Positions 25,800-33,352 of a stretch of 64,000 bases of DNA are shown here, piece after piece. The DNA is from Streptomyces chilikensis (lineage in GTDB: Bacteria > Actinomycetota > Actinomycetes > Streptomycetales > Streptomycetaceae). The stretch's first letter is position 1. Each line of letters begins with the position of its first letter. The position numbers and the translations under genes are program-made. The stretch is from the NCBI RefSeq assembly GCF_001642695.1, contig NZ_LWCC02000005.1:440783-504782 (forward strand). The letters run 5' to 3'. Under the pieces are notes generated by a model, which was not told where the DNA came from, ran no database searches, and worked only from the letters and a program-made list of their open reading frames with translations.

Positions 25800-26510
25800 A
25801 TGAGTTCCCCGTCGAAGCCGCCGATGCGTGACGCGCTGGTCGAAGCCGCCTTCCGGCTCTTTCTGGAGCGCGGGTACGAACAGACGACGGTGGAGGACAT
25901 CGTCACCCTGGCGGGGGTGGGCCGCCGTTCGTTCTTCCGGTACTTCCCCTCGAAGGAGGGCGTGGTCTTCCCCGACCACGAACGCCGGCTGGCCGAGGTG
26001 ACCGGCTTCCTCGCCGCCGGCGGCGAGGGCGAGGACCCCGTGGCGCGCGTCTGCGAGGCGGTCCGCCTGGTGCTGCGCCTCTACACCGACAACCCCGTCT
26101 TCTCGGTCCAGCGTTACCGGCTCACCAAGGAGGTCCCGGGCCTGCGCGCCTACGAGCTGTCGGTGGTGTGGCGCTACGAGCGGACCTTCGCGGGCCACCT
26201 GCGCGAGCGGCTGGCGGACCGGCCGGACGGGGCGCTGCGGGCCGACGTGATCGCGGCCGCCGTGGTGGCCGCGCACAACAACGTGCTGCGCTCCTGGCTG
26301 CGTTCGGGGGGAGAGGGTGACGCCGGGGCCGCGGCGGACCGGGCGCTCGCCTACGTGCGCGAGGCGTTCGGGGACGGTGCGGGCCGGGGGGACGAGCGGG
26401 ACGAGGACGTGGTCGTGGTGGTGTCGCGGCGCGGGGCGCCGATGTGGCGGGTGGTGCGGGAGATCGAGTCCGCGCTCGGACCCGGGGAGCGGTTCCCGGA
26501 CCGGCCGTGA
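25800..26510 (+). CDS. TetR family transcriptional regulator
   Basis: A 236-residue repressor-type protein. The N-terminal helix-turn-helix is clear: ALVEAAFRLFLERGYEQTTVEDI, then VGRRSFFRYFPSKEGVVF (about residues 10-58). The C-terminal ligand domain is helical and ends with a charged tail. The gene is divergent from the ATP-grasp-like/flavin reductase pair with about 110 bp between starts, the usual arrangement for a TetR regulator and its target. Confidence 0.9.
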   Translation: MSSPSKPPMRDALVEAAFRLFLERGYEQTTVEDIVTLAGVGRRSFFRYFPSKEGVVFPDHERRLAEVTGFLAAGGEGEDPVARVCEAVRLVLRLYTDNPVFSVQRYRLTKEVPGLRAYELSVVWRYERTFAGHLRERLADRPDGALRADVIAAAVVAAHNNVLRSWLRSGGEGDAGAAADRALAYVREAFGDGAGRGDERDEDVVVVVSRRGAPMWRVVREIESALGPGERFPDRP

Positions 26511-26613
26511 AAAGAGGCGGTACGCAGTGCCTTTACCTGTGGCACTGGGTGCCATACGCTGTGCTCGCGCGCGGGGGCGCCGCGCGCTCGGGATCTCGTC
26601 CGCGCGCAGGGAG

Positions 26614-27036
26614 ATGACAGTCGTGTTCCAGTCAGGATTCACCTCGCACCCGGCCGCCGGCTCTTCCGCGACGGGTGTGCTCGACCACGGCACCCAGGAG
26701 ACCGAGGGCCTCAGCTACCAGAGCTGCACCTGGTGCGGCACCGCCATGTACCACAAGCTGCTGTGCCCGGTCTGCGCGGGCAGCGAGCTGCGGACCGAGC
26801 GCAGCGCGGGCGCCGGAACGGTGCTGCGGTCGACCGTGGTCCACCGGAACACCCCGTCGGCCCGGAACGTCTCGCTGATAGAGATGGCCGAGGGATTCGT
26901 GGTCCGCGGCCGGGTGACCGGACCGCCGGCGGGCGTGCACACCGGCGACCGGGTGCGGCTGATCACGGCGAAGGACCCGGTGCGGGGCGAGCCCGTCTTC
27001 CAGCTCACCGACGACACGCACCGGTCCTGGCACTGA
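26614..27036 (+). CDS. DUF35 zinc-ribbon OB-fold protein
   Basis: A 140-residue protein with a rubredoxin-like zinc ribbon (CTWCGTAMYHKLLCPVC, four Cys at about residues 40-56) followed by an OB fold (TVLRSTVVHRNTP, ARNVSLIEMAEGFVVRGRV, GDRVRLIT). DUF35 proteins usually accompany thiolase-like or acyl-CoA enzymes and bind acyl-CoA or assist them. No thiolase is adjacent here. AGGGAG precedes the ATG; a GTG three codons downstream is an alternative start. Confidence 0.85.
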   Translation: MTVVFQSGFTSHPAAGSSATGVLDHGTQETEGLSYQSCTWCGTAMYHKLLCPVCAGSELRTERSAGAGTVLRSTVVHRNTPSARNVSLIEMAEGFVVRGRVTGPPAGVHTGDRVRLITAKDPVRGEPVFQLTDDTHRSWH

Positions 27037-27041
27037 CGGCG

Positions 27042-27062
27042 CCGGACCGGCGGCGGGTCCGG
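27042..27062. terminator. Possible terminator hairpin
   Basis: A 7-bp stem (CCGGACC/GGTCCGG) with a 7-base loop sits directly after the DUF35 gene, which is convergent with the small gene ending at 27109. It is short and may be fortuitous. Confidence 0.35.
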
Positions 27063-27108
27063 TCTCCACGCCCCCGCGGCGCGGGGACACGGGCGGCGGG
27101 CGAGGGGC

Positions 27109-27300
27109 TCAGGAGGCGCGGGCCGGGCACCGGCGGGGCTTGGGCCGCGGGGTCGCAGCGGCCCACTCCCCCACCAGACGCTGATACCTGCGGCGCTGCT
27201 CGTGGTCGAGCCGCCCGCCGGACTTCATCAACAGGTCCCGGATCTCCTCGTTCACCTCGGCCGCCGAACGAAGGCGGGCGGTTTCAGGAGTGGTGGACAT
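27109..27300 (-). CDS. Small hypothetical protein
   Basis: A 63-residue charged protein (TPETARLRSAAEVNEEIRDLLMKSGG, then DHEQRRRYQRLVGEWAAA and a basic Pro/Arg tail). The helical EVNEEIRDLL and QRRRYQRLVGEW segments look like a genuine conserved small protein, but I cannot name a family. An in-frame ATG four codons upstream is an alternative start; neither has a clear ribosome site. Confidence 0.6.
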   Translation of the reverse strand: MSTTPETARLRSAAEVNEEIRDLLMKSGGRLDHEQRRRYQRLVGEWAAATPRPKPRRCPARAS

Positions 27301-27378
27301 GTTGTGAAGCATACGGCGGAAGCCGGGGGGACGATGTGAGCAATCCGACGGAAACGCGCAATGCGGACGTGGTTCTGA

Positions 27379-28092
27379 TCACGTGCCGGGCTTGCGGCCC
27401 CACACGTACACCTCGTCGCCGGTCCGGAGCAGGTTCCAGTACTTCTCGGCGTCCCCGGGCATCATGTTGACGCATCCGTGCGAGCCCGGAGGGCTCCAGA
27501 CGCTCACGCGGACGGAGTGGAACGCCTGGCCGCCGTCGAAGAACTGGCTGTAGGGCATGGGCACGTCGTAGAGGGTCGAGACGTGGTCGATGTTCCGCCA
27601 CGAGATCCTCTTGAGACCGGTGCGGGTCTCGTAGCCGTCGCTTCCGGTGCGGACGGGGACGGGCCCGTACACGAGCTTCCTCCCGTCCTGGATCCAGCTG
27701 AGCTGGCGGGTGAGGTCGACGCAGGCGATGCGGCCCTTGTCGGCGGGGCAGCGCCCGTCCTCGTCCGGGGTGGCGCCGGCGGCCCGCTGCCGGTTCATGA
27801 GGTCCATCACGCCCCGGGTGACCGGCCCGGCGAAACCGGCGCTGGGGGTGATCAGGTGCTCCTCCTGGAAGGCGCGGATCGCCTCGCAGTCGGTGCGCGA
27901 CTGCCGGCCGTCCACCGGCAGGCCGAGGAAACGCTCGGCCTCCTTCTGGTGGGGGCCCGTGCCGGCCGTGCAGGCCGCGGCGGCGGACGCGCTCCCGTCC
28001 GCGGCGGCCGGGGCGGCGCCGACGGTCAGTGCGAGCGGTGCCGCGAGCAGCGCGGCGAGCAGGGCTGCGCCCCGTCTGCGGATGTCCCCCAT
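27379..28092 (-). CDS. Secreted L,D-transpeptidase with peptidoglycan-binding domain
   Basis: A 237-residue exported cell-wall enzyme. Residues 1-32 are a signal peptide (RRRG, AALLAALLAAPLAL, cleavage after APAAA). A peptidoglycan-binding-like region follows (EAERFLGLPVDGRQS to GVMDLMNR), then the YkuD catalytic domain ending in SPPGSHGCVNMMPGDA, with the nucleophile Cys at about residue 206 in SHGCVN. It makes 3-3 cross-links or attaches proteins to the wall. The ATG is preceded by GAAAGG at longer spacing. Its upstream region carries tandem and inverted repeats that look like operators. Confidence 0.9.
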   Translation of the reverse strand: MGDIRRRGAALLAALLAAPLALTVGAAPAAADGSASAAAACTAGTGPHQKEAERFLGLPVDGRQSRTDCEAIRAFQEEHLITPSAGFAGPVTRGVMDLMNRQRAAGATPDEDGRCPADKGRIACVDLTRQLSWIQDGRKLVYGPVPVRTGSDGYETRTGLKRISWRNIDHVSTLYDVPMPYSQFFDGGQAFHSVRVSVWSPPGSHGCVNMMPGDAEKYWNLLRTGDEVYVWGRKPGT

Positions 28093-28108
28093 GGCCCAGG
28101 GCCTTTCT

Positions 28109-28142
28109 CGTTCTGTGACGTCCCGCGTTCTGTGACGTCCCG
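28109..28142. repeat. Tandem 17-bp repeat upstream of the L,D-transpeptidase
   Basis: Two exact adjacent copies of CGTTCTGTGACGTCCCG lie 17-50 bases upstream of the transpeptidase start. A third copy in inverted orientation, GACATCACAGAACG (28211-28224, one mismatch over 14), flanks the other side of the intervening hairpin. Position and symmetry suggest binding sites for a regulator of this gene, or the arms of a large cruciform. Confidence 0.6.
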
Positions 28143-28145
28143 GTC

Positions 28146-28201
28146 CCGCCGACACGGGCGCGCGCCCCGGGAGGCGGTCCCGGGGCGCGGCACGTCGGCG
28201 G
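28146..28201. terminator. Nested hairpin between the MBL hydrolase and transpeptidase genes
   Basis: An inner perfect 12-bp stem (28161-28172 with 28178-28189, loop GGCGG) is enclosed by an outer 8-bp stem CCGCCGAC/GTCGGCGG (28146-28153 with 28194-28201). It lies downstream of the metallo-beta-lactamase-fold gene, so it is a likely terminator for the formaldehyde detoxification operon. Confidence 0.6.
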
Positions 28202-28318
28202 AGAAATGATGACATCACAGAACGGGCGCGCCGTGAACGGGGCGGGTACCGGTACGCCGCGCGGGCGGTCCCGTTCACCGCCCCGGTCGATCGGCGCGCC
28301 GGGGCCCGGCCGGCCGGA

Positions 28319-28948
28319 TCAGTGGCCCCGGGCGATCCATTCGCCCAGGTGAGGGGCCTCTTCGCCGATGGTGGTGCCGTCGCCGTGGCCGGTGAGGACC
28401 TTGGTCTCCGGCGGCAGCGTGAGCAATTTCTCGCGAATGGATTCGATGATGTCCGGGAAGCTCGACCAGGACCTGCCGGTGGCTCCCGGCCCGCCCTGGA
28501 AGAGGGTGTCGCCGGTGAACACGACTCCCAGCCCGACGGCCCACAGGCAGACGGCGCCCGGGGCGTGGCCGGGGGTGTGGACCACCTTCAGGTCGGTGCC
28601 GGCCGTCTCGATCCGCAGGCCGTCCTCGAGCCAGGCGTCGGGCAGCCGGTCGGGGTGGGTCTGCTTCCACAGGTGCAGGTCGTCCGGGTGCAGCCAGATC
28701 GTCGCCCCCGTGCGCTCGGCGAGCTCGGGCGCCGCGCCGATGTGGTCGTTGTGCGCGTGGGTGCAGATGATGCCGGTCAGCCGGCGGTCGCCGACCGCCT
28801 CGAGGATCGCCTCCGCGTCGTGCGCGGCGTCGATCACCACGGCCTCGTGGTCGTCGCCGACGATCCAGACGTTGTTGTCCACGTCCCAGGTGCCGCCGTC
28901 CAGGCTGAACTGCCCGGAGGTGACGAGGTGTTCGATCCGCGCGGTCAC
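28319..28948 (-). CDS. MBL-fold hydrolase, likely S-formylmycothiol hydrolase partner
   Basis: A 209-residue metallo-beta-lactamase-fold enzyme. Zinc ligands: [10 protein letters not shown] (HxHxDH, about residue 60-70), HTPGHAPG, and VFTGDTLF, with [10 protein letters not shown] near the end. The GTG start overlaps the stop of the mycothiol-dependent dehydrogenase (GTGA). In actinobacteria this pair forms a formaldehyde pathway: the dehydrogenase oxidises S-hydroxymethylmycothiol and the hydrolase is thought to release formate and mycothiol. The role is inferred from that known arrangement. Confidence 0.87.
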   Translation of the reverse strand: MTARIEHLVTSGQFSLDGGTWDVDNNVWIVGDDHEAVVIDAAHDAEAILEAVGDRRLTGIICTHAHNDHIGAAPELAERTGATIWLHPDDLHLWKQTHPDRLPDAWLEDGLRIETAGTDLKVVHTPGHAPGAVCLWAVGLGVVFTGDTLFQGGPGATGRSWSSFPDIIESIREKLLTLPPETKVLTGHGDGTTIGEEAPHLGEWIARGH

Positions 28949-30033
28949 GGGAGGACCACCACCGAACGCAGCACGTCGCCGTGGTGCATGCGCTCGAACG
29001 CCGCCTCCACGTCGGTCAGTCCGACGGTCTCGGTGACGAACTTCTCCAGCGGCAGACGGCCCTGGAGGTGCAGGTCGACCAGCATCGGGAAGTCGCGCGA
29101 GGGCAGGCAGTCGCCGTACCAGGAGGACTTCAGGGAGCCGCCGCGGCCGAAGACGTCGAGCAGCGGGAGCTCCAGCTTCATCTCCGGGGTGGGCACCCCG
29201 ACCAGGACGACGGTGCCCGCCAGGTCGCGGGCGTAGAAGGCCTGCCGGTAGGTCTCCGGACGGCCGACCGCCTCGATCACCACGTCGGCGCCGAAGCCTC
29301 CGGTGAGTTCGCGGATCGCCTCGACGGCGTCCGTCTCCTTCGAGTTGACGGTGTGGGTGGCGCCCATGGTGCGGGCGGTCTCCAGCTTCCGGTCGTCGAT
29401 GTCCACGGCGATGATCCTGGCGGCGCCCGCCAGGTTCGCCCCGGCGATCGCCGCGTCGCCGACGCCGCCGCAGCCGATCACCGCGACGCTGTCGCCACGG
29501 CCGACGCCGCCGGTGTTGATGGCGGCGCCGATGCCGGCCATCACGCCGCAGCCGAGCAGTCCGGCGACGGCGGGAGAGACGGACGGGTCCACCTTGGTGC
29601 ACTGGCCCGCGGCGACCAGGGTCTTCTCGGCGAACGCCCCGATGCCCAGGGCGGGGCTCAGCTCGGTCCCGTCGGCGAGGGTCATCCGCTGCCGCGCGTT
29701 GTGGGTGTCGAAGCAGTACCAGGGGCGGCCGCGCAGACAGGCACGGCAATGGCCGCACACCGCGCGCCAGTTGAGGACGACGAAGTCGCCGGGAGCGACG
29801 TCGGTGACGCCCTCGCCGACGGACTCCACCACGCCGGCCGCCTCGTGACCGAGCAGGAAGGGGTAGTCGTCGCTGATGCCGCCCTGCTTGTAGTGCAGGT
29901 CGGTGTGGCAGACGCCGCAGGCCTGTACCTTCACGACGGCCTCGCCCGGTCCCGGGTCGGGCACCAGGATCGTCTCGACACGCACCGGCTCGTTCCTGCC
30001 CGGGGCGACTACGCCGCGTACTTCCTGCGCCAT
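28945..30033 (-). CDS. mscR: S-(hydroxymethyl)mycothiol dehydrogenase
   Basis: A 362-residue zinc-dependent medium-chain dehydrogenase that oxidises the formaldehyde-mycothiol adduct with NAD (and can reduce S-nitrosomycothiol). Seen: [11 protein letters not shown] (catalytic zinc Cys), [11 protein letters not shown], the structural zinc cluster [30 protein letters not shown] and the Rossmann loop [12 protein letters not shown]. The ATG at 30033 follows AAAGG. The stop overlaps the MBL-fold gene. Mycothiol replaces glutathione in actinomycetes, consistent with the organism. Confidence 0.92.
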   Translation of the reverse strand: MAQEVRGVVAPGRNEPVRVETILVPDPGPGEAVVKVQACGVCHTDLHYKQGGISDDYPFLLGHEAAGVVESVGEGVTDVAPGDFVVLNWRAVCGHCRACLRGRPWYCFDTHNARQRMTLADGTELSPALGIGAFAEKTLVAAGQCTKVDPSVSPAVAGLLGCGVMAGIGAAINTGGVGRGDSVAVIGCGGVGDAAIAGANLAGAARIIAVDIDDRKLETARTMGATHTVNSKETDAVEAIRELTGGFGADVVIEAVGRPETYRQAFYARDLAGTVVLVGVPTPEMKLELPLLDVFGRGGSLKSSWYGDCLPSRDFPMLVDLHLQGRLPLEKFVTETVGLTDVEAAFERMHHGDVLRSVVVLP

Positions 30034-30175
30034 GGAGTGACCTTTCGTCGGGGACGTGGACCGGGTTCCGGCCTCCCCACGGTACGTCACGGGAATGAGG
30101 ACGCGCCGCAGATGGTGGCGACGTCGCGCAGGTCAGCGGCGTGGGCCCGCCCCGGGCGGGGCGGGCCCGGTCCCG

Positions 30176-31636
30176 TCAGAAGGGGTAGTGGGCGTGCTCG
30201 GTGGCGACCGTCACCCAGCGGGTGGCGGAGAACGCCTCGATGCCCCAGCGTCCGCCGAAGCGGCCGTAGCCGGAGTCCTTGACGCCGCCGAACGGGGCCT
30301 GCGGCTCGTCGCCCACCGACTGGTCGTTGACGTGGACGATGCCGGTGCGTATCCGCCGGGCCAGCTTGAGGCCGTGGGTGGCGTTCTCGGTGATGATGCC
30401 GCAGGTGAGCCCGTTGTCCGTGTCGTTGGCGAGCGCGACGGCCTCGTCGTCGGTCGCGAAGCCCCGCACCACGCAGACCGGGCCGAAGGCTTCCGCGTGG
30501 TGGAGGTCGGCGTCCTCGGGCACACCGGTGAGCACGGTGGCGGGGTGGACGGCGCCCTCCGGCTCGCCCCCGCCGGTGAGGACGGTGGCGCCCTTGTCGA
30601 CGGCGTCCCGGACCAGGGCGGCGACGCGGCGGGCGGCGTCGGCGGTGACCAGGGGGCCGATCACCGTCTCGGGGCGCGTCGGGTCGCCGGAGGGCAGCGC
30701 GGCGACCTTGGCGGCGAACCGCCGGCAGAACTCGTCGACGAGCGACTCGTGGACCAGGACGCGGTCGCCCGACATGCAGATCTGGCCGGCGTTCATGAAG
30801 ACGCCGAAGGTGGCCGCGTCCACGGCATAGTCGAGGTCGGCGTCCTCCAGCACGATGACGGAGTTCTTGCCGCCGAGCTCCAGGACGGCCGGCTTGAGGT
30901 GCCGGGCGGCGTGGGTGCCGATGATCCGGCCGACTCCGGTCGAGCCGGTGAAGTTCACGGCCCGCACCCGCGGGTCGGCGATCAGCGTCTCGGCGATCTC
31001 GGCCGCGTCCTCGCGCGCGTTGGTGACGACGTTGACGACGCCGTCCGGCAGGCCGGCCTCGCGCAGCACGTCGGCGACGAACAGGGCACAGGCGACCGGG
31101 GCGTCCTCACTCGCCTTGACCACCACGGTGTTGCCCGCGGCGAGCGGCGCGGCGACGGCCCGGACGCCCAGGATCACGGGGGCGTTCCACGGGGCGAAGG
31201 CGGCCACCACGCCCAGCGGCTCGCGGACCGCCATGCCGAGCACTCCCTCCTGCTGGGAGGTGAGCACCTCGCCGCGCGGCGCGGTGACCGCGGCCGCCGC
31301 CTCGCGCAGGATGCCGGCGGCGAGCCCGGCGTTGAACATCGCCCAGGGACGGGTTCCGCCGGCCTCGTCCGCCATCATCCCGGCGACCTGCTCCGCCTTG
31401 CCGTCCATGACGTCGGCGGCCCTGAGCAGGATGGCGCGGCGGGCGAAGGGGGACAGCGCCGCCCATCCGCCGAAGGCGGCCTCCGCCGCGTCCACCGCGC
31501 GCCGCACGTCCTCGGGCCCGGCGGCGGCGACCCTCGCGTACACCTCACCGGTGAACGGATTGACGTCCTCCTCCGTCCGTCCGGAGGCGGCGGGCACGTC
31601 CTTGCCGCCGATGAGCAGGTCACGGGTGAGGGTCAT
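30176..31636 (-). CDS. Aldehyde dehydrogenase
   Basis: A 486-residue NAD(P)-dependent aldehyde dehydrogenase. Seen: FAPWNAPVILGVRAVAAPLAAG (cofactor and active-site Asn), VNFTGSTGVGR, the general base LELGGKNSVIV (Glu), and the nucleophile Cys in NAGQICMSGDR. It is closest in feel to the benzaldehyde/vanillin/salicylaldehyde dehydrogenase group, so an aromatic aldehyde is a reasonable guess. It lies 140 bp upstream of the formaldehyde genes on the same strand and may be co-transcribed, giving a general aldehyde-detoxification block. Confidence 0.9.
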   Translation of the reverse strand: MTLTRDLLIGGKDVPAASGRTEEDVNPFTGEVYARVAAAGPEDVRRAVDAAEAAFGGWAALSPFARRAILLRAADVMDGKAEQVAGMMADEAGGTRPWAMFNAGLAAGILREAAAAVTAPRGEVLTSQQEGVLGMAVREPLGVVAAFAPWNAPVILGVRAVAAPLAAGNTVVVKASEDAPVACALFVADVLREAGLPDGVVNVVTNAREDAAEIAETLIADPRVRAVNFTGSTGVGRIIGTHAARHLKPAVLELGGKNSVIVLEDADLDYAVDAATFGVFMNAGQICMSGDRVLVHESLVDEFCRRFAAKVAALPSGDPTRPETVIGPLVTADAARRVAALVRDAVDKGATVLTGGGEPEGAVHPATVLTGVPEDADLHHAEAFGPVCVVRGFATDDEAVALANDTDNGLTCGIITENATHGLKLARRIRTGIVHVNDQSVGDEPQAPFGGVKDSGYGRFGGRWGIEAFSATRWVTVATEHAHYPF

Positions 31637-32184
31637 GGTGCGATTCCCGTCGGTCTGGATGTACACGGATCCGCTGGGTGAACACGCGTTCACCTGCCCG
31701 GGCATGCTCCGTTCCGCGTCGAGGCAAAGTCAAGGCGCCGCCGGGCGGGGCCCGCGGGCGGTCGCTCACCACCACGGCGGCGGACGACCGGTCACGCACG
31801 CGCCGTGACCGTCCGTCACCGCGGGACTCCCGTGCGGGAAATCTGCACACCCGCTTCCCCAACCGGGCACCGCCGGCACCCTCCGCGCCCCGCGGGCGCC
31901 CCGCCGCGGTCCCGAATGCCCCGTTCCGGCCGGCGCGCCGGAGAAGGGCCTGCGACCACCGCGTGCCGCTTGTGTGGGAGAGATCCCCGCCCGGTGACGG
32001 GCCGTTCACGCTTCCTGCCGACCTCGCGGCAAAAGCCCAGCTCGCAGCGGTTCTTGAGTGGAAGGCGGCAACTCGCCCGTGCTTTGATCCCACCGCGCCG
32101 CAGGGCTCGGCGCGGCCCCCTCCGGAGCCCGGTGGCCCGCGGCGCGATTCCCCATCAGTAGGTCCTTACGAAGGGAAGTTCCCC
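31637..32184. other. Intergenic region upstream of the peptide gene
   Basis: About 550 bases between the divergent aldehyde dehydrogenase and the double-glycine peptide gene. No coding pattern is visible. A TTGAGT at about 32055 lies upstream of the lower-GC stretch CGTGCTTTGATC near 32080, a possible promoter for the peptide gene, but the spacing is not convincing. The long leader suggests regulated expression. Confidence 0.45.
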
Positions 32185-32400
32185 ATGAACTTCGTCCCCC
32201 AGGTCGAGACCGCCGAGATCTCCGACGCCGAGCTGGACAACGTCTCCGGCGGTCTGCTCGGTGAGACCCTCGGTGCCGTGACCGGCGTCGTCGACGGCGT
32301 CGTCCCGGTCTCCGGCGTCCTCAACACCGCGATCTCCACGGTCGAGGGCACCACCGGCCTGAACACCGCTCCGGTCACCGGCCTGGTCAACGGCCTCTGA
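32185..32400 (+). CDS. Double-glycine leader peptide precursor (putative exported bacteriocin-like peptide)
   Basis: A 71-residue peptide with a good ribosome site (GAAGGGAA). Residues 1-23 form a leader with ISDAELDNVSGG, the Leu/Glu-rich end and Gly-Gly cleavage site recognised by C39 peptidase exporters. The predicted 48-residue core begins LLGETLGAVTG and ends in TAPVTGLVNGL; it has about nine Gly, ten Val and eight Thr, no Cys, no aromatic residue, no Lys/Arg/His and a net charge near minus three. The three exporter genes follow on the same strand. It could be an unmodified bacteriocin, a signal or a self-assembling peptide; the acidic core is unlike classic cationic bacteriocins. Confidence 0.85.
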   Translation: MNFVPQVETAEISDAELDNVSGGLLGETLGAVTGVVDGVVPVSGVLNTAISTVEGTTGLNTAPVTGLVNGL

Positions 32401-32452
32401 TCGCACGCGGCTCCTGACCGGCCCCTTTCCGGTCGGACACCGTGCCGCCGAG

Positions 32453-32479
32453 TCCCGGAGCCGTCACGCGGCTCCGGGA
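32453..32479 (+). terminator. Attenuator-like hairpin after the peptide gene
   Basis: An 11-bp perfect stem (32453-32463 with 32469-32479, loop TCACG) lies between the peptide gene and the HlyD-type gene; a smaller GACCGG/CCGGTC stem precedes it. Partial termination here would give far more precursor than exporter mRNA, as is common for peptide export operons (inference). Confidence 0.6.
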
Positions 32480-32545
32480 TTCCCGGCGTTCCGCACCGGT
32501 TCCCGCCTCGGCGGCCGGTATGTCCGTACAGCCGAAAGAAGTTCC

Positions 32546-33352
32546 GTGCAGTTCCGTCAGCAGGCCCTCGACAAGCTGCGGTCACCGGAGGATCTCGAGC
32601 TGCCCGCCCGGCTCGCGCGGCCCCAGGGCCGGCTGGTGCTCTCGGTGACCCTGGCCGTGATGGCCGCCGCCTCCGTGTGGGCGGTGACCGGTTCGGTCGT
32701 CACCACCGTGAGCGCGCCGGCCGTGCTCAGCCACGGGCAGGGCGGTTACGTCCTGCAGAGCCCCGTCACCGGGCAGGTGACCGAGGTGCTGGCCGAGGAG
32801 GGGGACCGGCTCGCCGCCCGGGCGCCGGTCCTGAGGGTGCGCGCCGTCGAGGGCGACGTCCTGGTCCGGACCGTCGAGGCCGGACGCGTCACCGCCCTCG
32901 CCGTGAACGTCGGGGCCGTCCTGCGGACCGGCGCGGACGTGGCGGCGGTCGAGAAGGCGGCGGACGCCGACGCGCCCCTGTACGCCACCGTGTACGTCCC
33001 GGCCGGCGAGGCGGCCGAGGTCCGTGAGGGCGACCGGGTGGACCTCACCGTGCAGACCGCGCCGGCCTCCCGGTACGGGGTGCTGCGCGGCGAGGTGAGG
33101 TCGGTGGAACGGCGCCCGCAGTCGGCGCGCCGCATCGACTCCTTCCTGGGCGACTCCCAGCTGGCCGGACGTCTCACCGAGGACGGCGCGCCCGTGGCCG
33201 TCACCGTGGCGCTGGTCCGCTCGTCCTCGACGAGGAGCGGCTACGCCTGGTCCACCGAGGACGGTCCGCCCTTCCGTCTGGACTCCATGACACAGGCCAC
33301 CGCCTCCGTCCGCGTGGCCGACCAGCACCCCGTCGATTGGCTCCTGCCGTGA
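32546..33352 (+). CDS. NHLM-type HlyD/membrane fusion-like secretion protein
   Basis: A 268-residue membrane-anchored adaptor for peptide export. One transmembrane helix (about residues 30-50: VLSVTLAVMAAASVWAV), then a barrel-sandwich/biotinyl-like part (SPVTGQVTEVLAEEGDRLAARAPVL) and a C-terminal beta domain. It lacks the long coiled coil of Gram-negative HlyD, as expected for a monoderm, and matches the short secretion proteins of NHLM bacteriocin systems. GTG start. The stop overlaps the C39 exporter gene by 4 bp (GTGA), showing a tight operon. Confidence 0.85.
   Translation: MQFRQQALDKLRSPEDLELPARLARPQGRLVLSVTLAVMAAASVWAVTGSVVTTVSAPAVLSHGQGGYVLQSPVTGQVTEVLAEEGDRLAARAPVLRVRAVEGDVLVRTVEAGRVTALAVNVGAVLRTGADVAAVEKAADADAPLYATVYVPAGEAAEVREGDRVDLTVQTAPASRYGVLRGEVRSVERRPQSARRIDSFLGDSQLAGRLTEDGAPVAVTVALVRSSSTRSGYAWSTEDGPPFRLDSMTQATASVRVADQHPVDWLLP

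Noticed and set aside
28319-28948. Beta-lactamase
   Set aside because: It has the metallo-beta-lactamase fold only; coupling to the mycothiol-dependent dehydrogenase points to a thioester hydrolase role.
32185-32400. Lanthipeptide or other class I/II modified RiPP
   Set aside because: The core contains no Cys and no maturation enzyme lies in or beside the operon, so lanthionine or azole formation is not supported.
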